A DNA stretch of 48,476 nt from an uncultured Coriobacteriaceae bacterium (GCA_900552585.1 USAB01000004.1:1-48476), one strand, 5' to 3'. Positions 32,969-42,227 are shown, counted from the first letter of the stretch. The notes: a model not told the origin generated them from the letters alone. Made by a program: numbers and translations.

Positions 32969-34210
32969 TCAGGCGAACTTTGCTACCAGGTGCTCGAGCA
33001 GGTCGACGGTCTTGACCATGCTGGGCACGGGGATGAACTCGCGGACCGAATGCGCGTTGTAGCCGCCGGTGGCGATGTTGGGGCAGGGCAGCCCCCGCAA
33101 CGACAGCTGCGAGCCGTCGGTGCCGCCGCGTACGGCGACGATGCGCGGCTCGATGCCCACCTCGCGATGTGCCTCGAGCGCCCGCTCGATCAGGAAGGGG
33201 CAGTCTGCGAATGCCTCTTTCATGTTGCGGTACTGCTCCTTGACGTCCACCTCCACGGTGGGGGCGCCGTAGCGGCCGTTCAGGAACGCCGCGATGTCGC
33301 GTAGCGTCTTCTCGCGTGCGGCGAATGTGTCTGCGTCATGGTCGCGGATAAGGTAGTCTAGCGTGACCTGTGCGGGTGTTCCGTTGATGCCGAGGGGATG
33401 GAAGAACCCCTCGCGCCCCTCGGTGTGCTCGGGGCGTTCGGCCTGCGGAACCAGCTGTTCGAACTCGGCGGCCAGGGCGATGGCGTTCACCATCACGTTC
33501 TTGGCCGAGCCCGGGTGCACGACGGTGCCGTGGATTGTGATGCGTGCCTGCGACGCATTGAAGGTTTCGTAGTTGAACTCACCGAGCGCTTCGCCATCTA
33601 CCGTGTAGGCCCAGGCGGCGCCGAATTGCTCCAAGTCGAGCAGGCTCGCGCCGTGTCCGATTTCCTCGTCGGGCACGAAGGCTATCTTCAGCGTGGGATG
33701 GGGCAGCTCCGGGTGCGCCGTCAGGCGTGCGAGCAGCGCCATGATCTCGGCCACACCGGCCTTGTCGTCGGCCGACAGCAAGGTGGTGCCGTCGCTGCAA
33801 ACGATATCGCATCCGATGAATTGCGCCAGGTCGGGCACTTGTTCGGGCGTCGTGGTTATTTCGCTGCCGTCCACGACGCCGGCAACAAGCGGCCCGCCTT
33901 CGTAGTGCACGATATGCGGTTCCACGTGCTGTGCCGGTGCATCGAACGAGGTGTCTAGGTGCGAGATCAGCCCGAGCGCCGGTCGGTCTTCGGAGCCGAC
34001 CGAGGCGACAAGCGATGCCGTCACATACGCGTGCTCGTCGACGTGCACGTTGTCAAGGCCGAGCTCTTCCAGCTCTTTGCCCAGATAGCGTGCCATCTTA
34101 TGCTGGGCGGGCGTCGATGGCGTCTCGTCTTCGTGTGCCGGGTCGGACTGCGAGTCGATGCGCACGTAGCGCATGAATCGCTCTATTACCTCGGGAAGTT
34201 CTTTTTCCAT
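32969..34210 (-). CDS. pepT: peptidase T (M20B tripeptidase)
   Basis: 413 residues, the family length. Zinc ligands and catalytic residues are visible: HLDTS (H84, D86), SADDKAGVAEI (D148/D149), PDEEIGHGA (E182, E183), and near the end GGTDGSQLS and GGYNAHSVREFIP. It removes the N-terminal residue from tripeptides in the cytoplasm. The ATG at 34210 has GAAGGGAA upstream. Single gene, divergent from an MFS gene across a repeat-rich spacer. Confidence 0.94.
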   Translation of the reverse strand: MEKELPEVIERFMRYVRIDSQSDPAHEDETPSTPAQHKMARYLGKELEELGLDNVHVDEHAYVTASLVASVGSEDRPALGLISHLDTSFDAPAQHVEPHIVHYEGGPLVAGVVDGSEITTTPEQVPDLAQFIGCDIVCSDGTTLLSADDKAGVAEIMALLARLTAHPELPHPTLKIAFVPDEEIGHGASLLDLEQFGAAWAYTVDGEALGEFNYETFNASQARITIHGTVVHPGSAKNVMVNAIALAAEFEQLVPQAERPEHTEGREGFFHPLGINGTPAQVTLDYLIRDHDADTFAAREKTLRDIAAFLNGRYGAPTVEVDVKEQYRNMKEAFADCPFLIERALEAHREVGIEPRIVAVRGGTDGSQLSLRGLPCPNIATGGYNAHSVREFIPVPSMVKTVDLLEHLVAKFA

Positions 34211-34230
34211 ATCGTTCCCTTCGTTTCGTT

Positions 34231-34349
34231 GAAACCTGACAAGGTGACAGTCCCCTTGTCGCCAGTCCTTGTCATCATGCTTGTCACCATCATGACAGAA
34301 GACCTGGCGACTCGTCACAGGCGGCTCGTCACGCGATCTGTCAGGTTTC
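34231..34349. repeat. TGACA/TGTCA-rich element with terminal inverted repeat
   Basis: GAAACCTGACA (34231-34241) is exactly complementary to TGTCAGGTTTC (34339-34349). Between them TGACA, TGTCA or CGTCA recurs about six more times. It fills the spacer between divergent pepT and the MFS gene. It could be a MITE-like element or a cluster of regulator sites. Confidence 0.6.
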
Positions 34350-34387
34350 CCCGCGCTGTTGTGCCGTGGGGACGCGGCGGATAGAAT

Positions 34388-35647
34388 ATGCCAATCATGC
34401 ATACAACAACGGAACACCGCACGGCGCATATGGACGACTGGCTGGCCGAACCCCAGCCTCGGCTCGGCGCCACGGGCCTGCTGGTGCTGCTGGTGCTGGG
34501 GTCACTCACTGCGCCGCTGTCGCTTGACATGTACACGCCGTCCATCCCCACGATGACGGCATATTTTCATACAACCGACGACATCGTGAACCTCACGCTG
34601 GTGGGGTACTACCTGTTCATGGCGGTCGGTCTGCTGGCATTCGGCCCGCTGTCCGACAAGTTCGGCCGGCGTCCCGTACTCATGGCGGGTACAGTTGCCT
34701 ATTGCGCGGCAAGCGTTGCTTGCGCGATGGCGCCTACCATCTGGGTGCTCGTCGGCGCGCGCGTGGTGCAGGCCCTGGGTTCGGGCGCGATGAACGCGGT
34801 GTGCACGGCTATGGTGAAAGACGCGATCAAGCCCGCCTATCGGGAACGTATGTTGGCCGTGGTGCAGATCGTATTCGTCGTCGGCCCGGCGGGGGCGCCG
34901 ATCATCGGCGCGAGCATTTTGAGCTTCACCGATTGGCGCGGGGTCTTCGTCGCGCTCGCTTTGGTGTCCGGCCTTCAGCTGGTGCTGGTCTGGGCGTTGC
35001 GCGAGACACTGCCCGTCTCCGATCGGCTGACTACGAGCGTGCCCGCGACCCTGGCGCGCCTGATCCAGGTTGCCAAGAACCCTGTCTTCATGGCGTTTCT
35101 GTTGATTACGAGCGCTTGGGAGATCGCCTACATGGGCTATGTGTCGGTGGGGTCGTATATCTACATCGACTTCTTCGGGTTCAGTGCATTTGCGTTCAGC
35201 CTCTTCTTCGCTGCGGCGGCCCTGATGGGAGCGGTGGGCCCGGCGGCGTGGATTAAGCTGTCGGCCTTCGTTTCCCGGCGGAATTTCACAACCGTTGCCC
35301 TGGTCTGCTCGCTGGCGGTGGGCATCGGCGTGCTCGTGGTAGGAAAGTTGTCTGCGTTCGTGTTCTGCGGGTTCTTCCTGATCTTCGTCTTCTTCGAGTC
35401 GGCCGTGCGCCCCTACGCGGTGAATGCTCTGCTTGCTCAGCAGGAAGCCGACACGGGTTCGGCGGCGGCCCTTATCAACTGCGTGCGTGCCCTGGTGGGC
35501 GTGGCGGGCATGTTCTTGGTGGTCGCGCCCGTCTTTCCCGACTATATCGACGCGACCGGTTGGATGATGACGGGCGGCCTTGGGCTGGCGCTTGCCGGCT
35601 GGGCGGTGTACTTGCACTGCCGCACTTGTCAGATTTCTAGGCTTTGA
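34388..35647 (+). CDS. MFS drug transporter, Bcr/CflA family
   Basis: 419 residues, 12 predicted membrane helices. LSLDMYTPSIPTM in the first loop region and GPLSDKFGRRPVL between helices 2 and 3 are signatures of Bcr/CflA proton antiporters (DHA1 group). Start at the ATG at 34388 with GGCGGATA upstream; another ATG lies three codons later. It probably exports a small toxic compound; the substrate is not predictable. The stop is followed 30 bases later by the duplicated symporter 3' end. Confidence 0.88.
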   Translation: MPIMHTTTEHRTAHMDDWLAEPQPRLGATGLLVLLVLGSLTAPLSLDMYTPSIPTMTAYFHTTDDIVNLTLVGYYLFMAVGLLAFGPLSDKFGRRPVLMAGTVAYCAASVACAMAPTIWVLVGARVVQALGSGAMNAVCTAMVKDAIKPAYRERMLAVVQIVFVVGPAGAPIIGASILSFTDWRGVFVALALVSGLQLVLVWALRETLPVSDRLTTSVPATLARLIQVAKNPVFMAFLLITSAWEIAYMGYVSVGSYIYIDFFGFSAFAFSLFFAAAALMGAVGPAAWIKLSAFVSRRNFTTVALVCSLAVGIGVLVVGKLSAFVFCGFFLIFVFFESAVRPYAVNALLAQQEADTGSAAALINCVRALVGVAGMFLVVAPVFPDYIDATGWMMTGGLGLALAGWAVYLHCRTCQISRL

Positions 35648-35677
35648 GCCACGTTCGGCAGCTATTGCGGAGACAGA

Positions 35678-35869
35678 TTTCGGGGCCATTGGCGTGGGGG
35701 ACATTGTCTGGACCATTTCCGACATCGGGAACGCTCTCATGGCTATTCCGAACATCATTCTTGTGCTGCTGCTTTCAGGCGAGATTGCCCGGGCAACCAA
35801 GCACTACCTCTACGATGGCAACCTTGACGAACGGTTCGATGAGGAAATCCCTGTCGTCTAGAGCAAGTA
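35678..35869 (+). pseudogene. duplicated 3' end of the AGCS symporter gene
   Basis: About 192 bases matching 31405-31596 almost perfectly (offset 4273). The visible change within coding sequence is CAG to TAG near the end. Only the last 60 or so codons are present, without start or ribosome site. The near identity means the copy is recent or kept by gene conversion. Confidence 0.92.
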
Positions 35870-35944
35870 GCTGCCGGTCGAGTGCGCTTGCGCTACGGGC
35901 TGCTGGGGAGCGGCGGATACCGTTTGATTTCAGACACGAGCTCG

Positions 35945-35990
35945 AGAGCCCGGCCTGATCCGATAAGGGCAGGTGCCGGGCTCTTTCTTA
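35945..35990 (+). terminator. terminator after the MFS/duplicated segment
   Basis: AGAGCCCGGC (35945-35954) pairs with GCCGGGCTCT (35975-35984), 20-base loop, followed by TTCTTA. Confidence 0.65.
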
Positions 35991-36137
35991 GTATATATAA
36001 CTAACTTCCTATTGGTCTTATTAGCAGAACGCGATGTGCCGCAAGATGTTGCTGCCGATACGGGGCTGTGAGACCTCAGCAGCAGGTTCAGGTATTGTTC
36101 CCTAATGCAGCATATTGTTTTCCTAGAGATCCGCGGT

Positions 36138-36464
36138 CTAACGGGCGTCTTTCACGTATAGCCCGACGCGCAATTGTTCCCACGGGCTTGCCTCAGGGTT
36201 GACCTGCAGCACGCGGACTTCGAATACGTCGTTGTGGCCGTAGTAATCCAAAAGCGATGCCAGTGCATTTTGATCCCGTGGCACGTAGCCGATCATCGTG
36301 TCGTCGATTGTCAGCGCCATTGCGTTGGCGTCGTGTGGATTGTCGCGTTCGGGAACCAGTTGAAGCGGTGTCCCCACTTTCAGCTTATCGAAGACCAAAG
36401 CGCCATCATGGTACTGAAAGCCTGCGACGAAAAACGTGCTGATGTGGCGTGATGGCTCGTACAT
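36138..36464 (-). CDS. HIRAN domain protein
   Basis: 108 residues consisting of one HIRAN domain: FFVAGFQYHDGA, LVPERDNPHDANAMAL, GYVPRDQN. HIRAN domains recognise damaged or single-stranded DNA ends and are often fused to helicases; here it stands alone. The ATG at 36464 was chosen over a TTG three codons upstream because AAGGAG is nine bases before it. Bacterial stand-alone copies are common in accessory regions and their role is not known. Confidence 0.85.
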   Translation of the reverse strand: MYEPSRHISTFFVAGFQYHDGALVFDKLKVGTPLQLVPERDNPHDANAMALTIDDTMIGYVPRDQNALASLLDYYGHNDVFEVRVLQVNPEASPWEQLRVGLYVKDAR

Positions 36465-36593
36465 TACAATCAACTCCTTCGTTTGCTTCCCCTGAATGAT
36501 TGCAATGTACGGAACGCGGCATCATCTATGTGGGCCATAACGGGGACAGCTAAACGAATAATCTGTCTTGACGATCGAGCTAGGAGCTCCGTC

Positions 36594-36665
36594 ATGCCTG
36601 TCGAAATTGTGTTCGACCTGCCGGACCGGATCATCTACGCATTTGTGACTGAGCTCGAGGGGTAG
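36594..36665 (+). CDS. possible 23-residue small ORF
   Basis: ATG with TAGGAG ten bases upstream, encoding an acidic hydrophobic peptide (MPVEIVFDLPDRIIYAFVTE). It could be the N-terminal remnant of a larger gene or chance. Confidence 0.25.
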   Translation: MPVEIVFDLPDRIIYAFVTELEG

Positions 36666-36780
36666 AAGGGAGTCTGCCGTTCGATCGACATGCAATGGGC
36701 CCTTCCTGTTGCGGCTGCTAGAATCGGATGCGGGGAAATCGGGCGGTAGCTGCCCGTGCCGCAAAGAGGGGGAGAACGAC

Positions 36781-37869
36781 ATGACGACAGCTTCGGTAAA
36801 GAAAGCGCTCTGGTTCTGCGCATTTGCGATCGCAACTTTTATTCTGGCAGGTGTTTGGGCGCAGCCGGCGTGCGCGGACGTCTCGTATATAAATGTCGGT
36901 CACAATCAGCTGTATACCGATTCCGAGTATGAGGAAACGGTAAAAGTTCCAGGCGTTACGTTCGATAAGGCAGCGAATACGCTCACGCTCGATAACGCGA
37001 CGATAAAATGCGACAGCAATGGCGTCTGGATTTCAGGCGATAATGCGGGCGTTGTCACTGTTGTTTTGAAGGGTAAGAACACCATCAACTGGTCGAATGA
37101 ATTCGATGATGGAATCTATTCGGACACGCAGCTGGTTTTCAAGGGCAGCGGCTCTCTGACCATCAACGGCGTGGGTGCGGGCATCACAGGCTACAACGTC
37201 ACAATGAAAAGTGGCACCTACAATATCTCGAACTGCCATCAGACCGGGATAGAAGCAAGCAAAAACGTTGCCATCAGCGGTGGAAAAGTTAACGTAGCGT
37301 GCGAATCCGCCGACAACTACGCAATCGACTGCGGCTACAACGGCAAGATTTCAAATAGTTATAAACGCTTGGGCAAGATTCGCGGGAGGTTGGGGACCGG
37401 CGCAACGTTCAAATCGGACGGGAACACGTATAAGGTGCGCGGGTACTCCGAGGTGAAACTGGTCAGCTACGGGTCGAAGAAGACCAAGGCCAATGCGAGT
37501 ACTGCGAAATTCGGGGGTTATAAATACCGGGTTTCTGCCATCGGCGCTGACGCCTTCAATACCAAGGCTGGGCACAAAGTTTCCTCCATTACGCTGGGAA
37601 GTTTTGTTGAGAGTATCGGTAAGCACGCCTTCTACAAGACCTCTAAACTCAAGACGCTGAATATGAGGTCTGCCTGGTCTCTGTTCGGATACAACTCCTC
37701 TTCGAAGGTGAAGACGCAGGGCATCGCCAAAGGTGCCCTGTCGAAATGCGGGAAGAGCGGCGGTAAAGGTCTTACCGTGAAAACCGGAGGCTACGGCTAC
37801 GTGAAAAAGCAGACCAAGAAGGCCCTTGTCCGGGTCGGGCTCAGCAGCAAGGCAAAAGTTGTGAGATAG
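36781..37869 (+). CDS. secreted beta-helix/leucine-rich repeat-like surface protein
   Basis: 362 residues. Signal peptide 1 to about 32 (KKALWFCAF, hydrophobic, ending ACA). Residues about 35-200 are a carbohydrate-binding/right-handed beta-helix-like region (LTLDNATIKC, VTVVLKGKNTI, GSGSLTINGVG, SGGKVNV). The C-terminal half has BspA-type repeat features (VSAIGADAFNTKAGHKVSSI, SIGKHAFYKTSKLKTLNM). GAGGGGGAG precedes the ATG. Probably exposed on the cell surface in adhesion or glycan binding; no anchor motif is visible. Confidence 0.7.
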   Translation: MTTASVKKALWFCAFAIATFILAGVWAQPACADVSYINVGHNQLYTDSEYEETVKVPGVTFDKAANTLTLDNATIKCDSNGVWISGDNAGVVTVVLKGKNTINWSNEFDDGIYSDTQLVFKGSGSLTINGVGAGITGYNVTMKSGTYNISNCHQTGIEASKNVAISGGKVNVACESADNYAIDCGYNGKISNSYKRLGKIRGRLGTGATFKSDGNTYKVRGYSEVKLVSYGSKKTKANASTAKFGGYKYRVSAIGADAFNTKAGHKVSSITLGSFVESIGKHAFYKTSKLKTLNMRSAWSLFGYNSSSKVKTQGIAKGALSKCGKSGGKGLTVKTGGYGYVKKQTKKALVRVGLSSKAKVVR

Positions 37870-38024
37870 GCTTCTTGGCTTCCGCGGTGGTGTAGGTACG
37901 CTCGGGCAGTCGTATCCGGGCGGCTGCGGAAGCAGAAGACGGCCCTTACTGTTCTGCATGTGGTACATTCGCCGTTTCCTACAGGTACGATACTGTTCTC
38001 ATTGCTAGAGACTGGGGGGCAAGC

Positions 38025-38867
38025 ATGGGACTGGATGCTAGTGTTAGGTGCCGATGCTTCGAGGAAGGCAGACTCAAGCCGGGGCCTGTACCTGTTGAGG
38101 ATCTTTATATCGACGAGGAGGGCTATCTTTCTTCGCGCAAGCTGAACGCAGCATATAAAAAATACGATTATCGTCAATACCGAGCTCGCTACGGAAAGCT
38201 CAATGATGCATTCGAAGAATGGGCAGATCATGCCTGCGAGCACGAATATGGCGAATACTGCAGTGAATGGGTGAGCAATTGGTCAGGCGTCTCTGGGTTT
38301 GAATTTCGGGTAGATGAGGCGGGTGGCGAAGCTGAATTTCCTCTTTTGTCTAAGATGCTCCCTCACGTTAACGGCGGCACGTATCCGGTTGAACTTGCGA
38401 AGCCGACGCTCAAGGAGCTTGACCGATTTGTCGAAAAGGTCAGCGATGTTGACGAGTGGGTACTTTGCGATTGCGAGACGGAAGAAGAAGTCTGGACTCA
38501 GACGGACGGCGGATCATTCACCTGGATGTACTCATGCAATCAGAGAATCGGGATGGTTGGTGGGAAGGTTTTCTTTGAGGGGCCAGGCGACTTGTATGTT
38601 GAAACTACGCACTTTCGCCAAGAGCCTATAGAGGAACCTGGCTGCAAAGGAAGCCGGAAAATGAGAATCGTGTGCCTCGATTGCGATGGGGTGACTGAGG
38701 CGTTTGAACCTCTTGGGTCTGAGGGCGCCCAGAATTCCCCGCGCGAGTTCTGCGTCATTTCGAAGAGAGCCCCGTTTCTCTGGGAGGGCAAGTATTTAAC
38801 CGCTGAGCGCATCAGGAACCTTCTTGTGGCATCAATTGAGACGGGCAACCCAATAAGGTGGTGCTAG
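38025..38867 (+). CDS. conserved hypothetical protein
   Basis: 280 residues, acidic and cytosolic. Begins MGLDASVRCRCFEEGRLKP, then DLYIDEEGYLSSRKLN, with CEHEY. This start (MGLD + CF/NC + DEEG) recalls uncharacterised proteins often encoded near polymorphic-toxin or immunity genes. GGGGGGC precedes the ATG. The stop overlaps the leader of the next gene (2-base gap), so the two are co-transcribed. No catalytic motif is recognised. Confidence 0.6.
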   Translation: MGLDASVRCRCFEEGRLKPGPVPVEDLYIDEEGYLSSRKLNAAYKKYDYRQYRARYGKLNDAFEEWADHACEHEYGEYCSEWVSNWSGVSGFEFRVDEAGGEAEFPLLSKMLPHVNGGTYPVELAKPTLKELDRFVEKVSDVDEWVLCDCETEEEVWTQTDGGSFTWMYSCNQRIGMVGGKVFFEGPGDLYVETTHFRQEPIEEPGCKGSRKMRIVCLDCDGVTEAFEPLGSEGAQNSPREFCVISKRAPFLWEGKYLTAERIRNLLVASIETGNPIRWC

Positions 38868-38869
38868 CG

Positions 38870-39760
38870 ATGGAAAAGACTTCTCTCGATGCGTATCGGA
38901 AGGTGCAGCCAGATAAATGCTTGGTCATAGTTCCCCCTCTGTCATGGGAAGACAGGGAAATGCTGAATCGTCAGACGGGCTTCAACAGAGCTTTATTAGA
39001 GTCCTCCGGGGAGTGCGGATGCTTTTATTGCGGCAGAAGGTTTCCAACGAATCTGATTTCTAATTGGTTGGTCGAACCGGGCGAAGAGGATACGGGATGT
39101 TGCCCCTATTGCGGCAAAGACACATTGATTGTTGGAACCGAGGAATTTCCGCTGTCCACGGCTTTGCTCACGAGTTTGTATATGGATTGGTTCGCAAGCG
39201 AGTACGAAAGAAATAAGCATTACGCATTCGAAATCCCGTTATTCAAAAATCATCTCGACTACTTGAGTAAAGGTGTGCCTTTTCGTTGGAAAATCTCCGC
39301 CCCACAAAGGCCGTCTGTAGAGATACCAGCCTGGTCGGCTGACGGTCAGCGTTATCCTCGCGAGCGAGGTTTACATGCGCTTGCGGAGATTCCGATCTGG
39401 TCGGTTGGCGACCTCGGCGACTGGAACTTCGACTGTGAGGGCGCTGAGGAACCCGGGATATATACCGACATTCCTCTTGGAGGGAAATGGCGTTTGCGCG
39501 TATGGGAAGAGAAGGCTGATGGTGAGCCGTCAGAAGAGGAAGCCGGGCATACTGATGATGAAACTTCATGGAACGGAATAGATTCTGTAGAGCATTACGA
39601 GCTTGTGCGCGATGGCGTGACCGTGCGTTTTTCGCCATGGTCTGGAGGAGATCAGTGTTTGCTCCAGTCTCTTTATGAAAAACATGGTGATAGTCTGATG
39701 GCACTCTTCAAGGACCCTGACTTCTCATGTCTTGAAGTCTTTGTTGAAGGCGATGCTTAA
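38870..39760 (+). CDS. hypothetical zinc-ribbon protein
   Basis: 296 residues. A Cys4 zinc-ribbon near 48-85 (CFYCGRR, then CCPYCGKD) is followed by an acidic, aromatic-rich region without known domain. The ATG at 38870 follows AAGGTGG; the longer frame from GTG at 38858 overlaps the previous gene. Probably forms a two-gene unit with 38025, perhaps partner or immunity proteins, but this is inference. Confidence 0.6.
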   Translation: MEKTSLDAYRKVQPDKCLVIVPPLSWEDREMLNRQTGFNRALLESSGECGCFYCGRRFPTNLISNWLVEPGEEDTGCCPYCGKDTLIVGTEEFPLSTALLTSLYMDWFASEYERNKHYAFEIPLFKNHLDYLSKGVPFRWKISAPQRPSVEIPAWSADGQRYPRERGLHALAEIPIWSVGDLGDWNFDCEGAEEPGIYTDIPLGGKWRLRVWEEKADGEPSEEEAGHTDDETSWNGIDSVEHYELVRDGVTVRFSPWSGGDQCLLQSLYEKHGDSLMALFKDPDFSCLEVFVEGDA

Positions 39761-39927
39761 TAAGCAGGCGGGTAATTTTCTGGATAAGAAGACCCATCGC
39801 GAAGTTGATAATGGGTTCTTAAGTCGGGAATACCCAGGACTCTCCTGTATGCGTATTGAGCGCTTTCAAGCCATGGCGCTGCTAGCGCCCAGTGTCGCAT
39901 CTCCCCTTATTGATTCGGGTGGATTAG

Positions 39928-40542
39928 GGTGCTGCTTTCGATGAATTCGAGGCGGATGACACGCTTACCGACCGCGATGAGCAGGATTATCGAAGCGTGT
40001 ACCAGGACCTCTACGCAAAATACCGCCAGAACAAGGCGGACGCCACCATCATCAACGACGACCTGGTGTTCGAGATAGAGCTGCTGAAGCAGGAGGACAT
40101 CAACATCGACTACATATTGATGTTGGTGAAGAAGTTCCACGACGGCAACTGCCAGGACAAACGCATCATCGCCGACATCGAGCGTGCCATCGGGGCGTCC
40201 TACGAGCTGCGCGACAAGAAGGACCTCATCGACCGCTTCATCGACGGGCTCGACGCCAGCGAGGATGTGGATTCTGACTGGCGCGCGTACGTGGCAGAAG
40301 CAAGGCGCAAGGAGCTTGCCATCATCGTGGACGAGGAGGCGCTCGATCCCGAGGCTACTGAGAGGTTCGTGGAGCGCGCCTTCGCCGACGGCGGCGTGAC
40401 CGAGACCGGTACCGAGGTGGCCGCCCTTATGACCAGGAAACCCAGCCGCTTCGCTCCTGCAGATGCTTATTCGGAAGCGAAAGGCCGCGTCATTGAGAAA
40501 CTGAAGGCATACGTGAAAAGGTTCCTGGGTTTGGACGTATAA
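39928..40542 (+). pseudogene. hsdR: 3' end of a Type I restriction hsdR gene
   Basis: In one frame from 39928, about 204 residues match the C-terminal region of HsdR: AAFDEFEADDTLTDRDEQDY, then KYRQNKADATIIND, then FEIELLKQEDINIDYILML, ending RFLGLDV. An in-frame TAG sits just before. The nuclease and helicase parts are missing, so an insertion or deletion has removed them; no hsdM or hsdS is in the window. A frame starting at ATG 39997 could give a short protein, but it would not be functional HsdR. Confidence 0.75.
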
Positions 40543-40692
40543 TGGAACATTCTGTATCTGTAAATGCTCCGCTCAGCTAAGGGGCTGTACAGAGGGAGAC
40601 TGCCTGTCCTGCGGTAGAGGTCGCTATATCTGAGATATGCCTGATAAGATAGTTTATGCTCTGCATTTCAGAAGGAAGGACGGGCGACGCGA

Positions 40693-40917
40693 GTGTCCAG
40701 AGGGATCCTGTATGTCATGACTACGGTGGCGCCCGGCCTGGTCAAGTTGGGCAAGACGGGTGCGGGCAATTTCGGGCAGCGTATGTACAATCTTGAGCGC
40801 AATGGCTATTTCAACGTTACCGGCCTCAAGAGGACATTTGCCATCGAGATCGATGACTACGACGAGAAGGAGCCGATGCTCGATGAGACACTCTCGCGAA
40901 GTACGGGTTTCAGTTGA
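40693..40917 (+). pseudogene. shortened T5orf172/GIY-YIG-type nuclease
   Basis: 74 residues from GTG. GILYVMTTVAPGLVKLGKTG, then QRMYNLERNGY, are the start of T5orf172/MUG113 GIY-YIG-like nucleases, which usually continue well beyond 200 residues. After EPMLDETLSRSTG the frame ends early, and no continuing homologous sequence is seen, so a frameshift or deletion is likely. Such nucleases often neighbour Type I restriction genes, consistent with the hsdR relic 150 bases upstream. Confidence 0.6.
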
Positions 40918-40983
40918 GCTACGGTAGTGGTTGGAGGAGAGGAACGCTGGTTAAGCGCCATAGGCGTCATTCTGCGCCGCTTA

Positions 40984-41027
40984 AAAACATGATCGCCTGA
41001 CGTGGTTGCGGTAGGCGATCATGTTTT
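40984..41027. terminator. bidirectional terminator
   Basis: Perfect 15-bp stem (arm AAAACATGATCGCCT, 14-base loop) with T-runs in both directions, between the nuclease relic and the minus-strand lipoprotein. Confidence 0.85.
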
Positions 41028-41076
41028 CTATAGAGCGTTATCGGCTAGCGGGTAGCGTTGTTCAAGGTGATGATTG

Positions 41077-41777
41077 CTACCAGTCGAATTCCATCGTAGA
41101 CAGTACGTCTTTTAGAAGCTGGGAATTGCGCGAATGCATTTCAAAATCATGATCGCCGTCTTTGATGAGAGCGTAATAGTCAGTCCTGTCGCCCTCCTGC
41201 TGGAGACCCGGATTCTTTTCCTTCCACTTGGAATACATGCTGTCTGACATCTGATAATGGTAACTGACGGAATACGTTCTCACATTCTCGTTTCCAACCG
41301 CGACCGTTCCCGTGTCCTTGACTTCGCAATTGGAATAGGAGATAAGACTGTCGGAATCCATTTTTTCAGATGAAGAATACGAGTTCAGCTCATCGGCTTG
41401 TTCCTCAGCGGATTTCGAGTACGTATTGGTCATAAATTCTTGCCATCCTGCATATGTCGCAGAATTGTTGTAATCGTATGAGCTGCTTTGGGTATTCGTC
41501 AGCGCAGCGTAAATTGCGTCGTTACCTTCATTGTCCCCATCTGCGCACCAAAGGCCGCGGCATAGATTGTCAGCAAGGGAAGAGTTGTCATCTTGTACTC
41601 TGTTCGTCCAATTTTCATCGACTTTAAATTGGACGGTATCACCCCATTCGCTGGTAAGCGCAGCGTCTTTGTGAGGGAATAGGATTTGCTGGAGCAGCCT
41701 GTTATCGCTACCGCGAGAAGCAGCGCGACTGCCAAGCTTGCGAATAATGCGAGATTTCTGCCTTTTGTTTTGTCCAT
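41077..41777 (-). pseudogene. lipoprotein gene with a frameshift
   Basis: From the ATG at 41777 (AGGAGGGGAACC upstream) the frame gives a lipoprotein signal with lipobox LAVAITGC, then CSSKSYSLTK. This frame soon runs into unlike sequence and stops at 41499. From about 41690 another frame gives a continuous 200-residue protein (TVQFKVDENWTN, then DSDSLISYSNCEVKD, ending STMEFDW) that reads as the natural mature part. A one-base shift between about 41640 and 41690 would join them into a lipoprotein of about 230 residues. Either a pseudogene or a sequencing indel in the window. Confidence 0.75.
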
Positions 41778-42119
41778 AGGTTCCCCTCCTGCTGCCTTTA
41801 TGTTGCGAGTAATTCCCCTCGTTATTTCTTGGGTTCCTAGCGTTCCGGACTCGGCTGCTGGAAATATCCCCATCCCAAGAAAGCGTATTTAAGTATTGCA
41901 GGAATTTGGTTTCGAGGGTTGGCAAGGTGGTGAGCGGCAATAGGGAATTGCGCAATGCCGCGAGTGTTTGTAGGAACGACGATGCAGGGCTGTGCAGAAG
42001 GCAGGCCGCTGCGGTTGCCGCAATAGCCGTCAGATAGAGGGCGGCATCGGTTTCGGAAAGCATTGCGAAACCGAGGCCGCACTCCATCATGGGGGGCAAG
42101 GTTACCCGCTCGGTTCAAG
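41778..42119. other. no recognisable gene
   Basis: The minus-strand frame here is open up to the IS605-like element but carries no family-like sequence; it contains the ribosome site and promoter of the lipoprotein gene at its left end. Confidence 0.4.
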
Positions 42120-42205
42120 CGAGGCCCGGTGGGGCGGGGTCATCCCCCTAAACTCTAAGGGGATGTACTGGCTTCTCCGAACCAGCGTGCCATACGCTCG
42201 AGGCA
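42120..42205 (-). mobile_element. IS200/IS605-like right end, omega-RNA-like (solo)
   Basis: On the minus strand: GGTTCGGAGAAGCC, then hairpin ATCCCCTTA/TAGGGGGAT (42142-42164), then GACCCC. This GAAGCC-then-hairpin order resembles the right end and 3' end of the omega RNA of IS605-type elements. No tnpB or tnpA is seen beside it. If right, it is a solo end or a tnpB-less relic. Confidence 0.3.
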
Positions 42206-42227
42206 ACTCCTTATGAGGTTGACAAAA

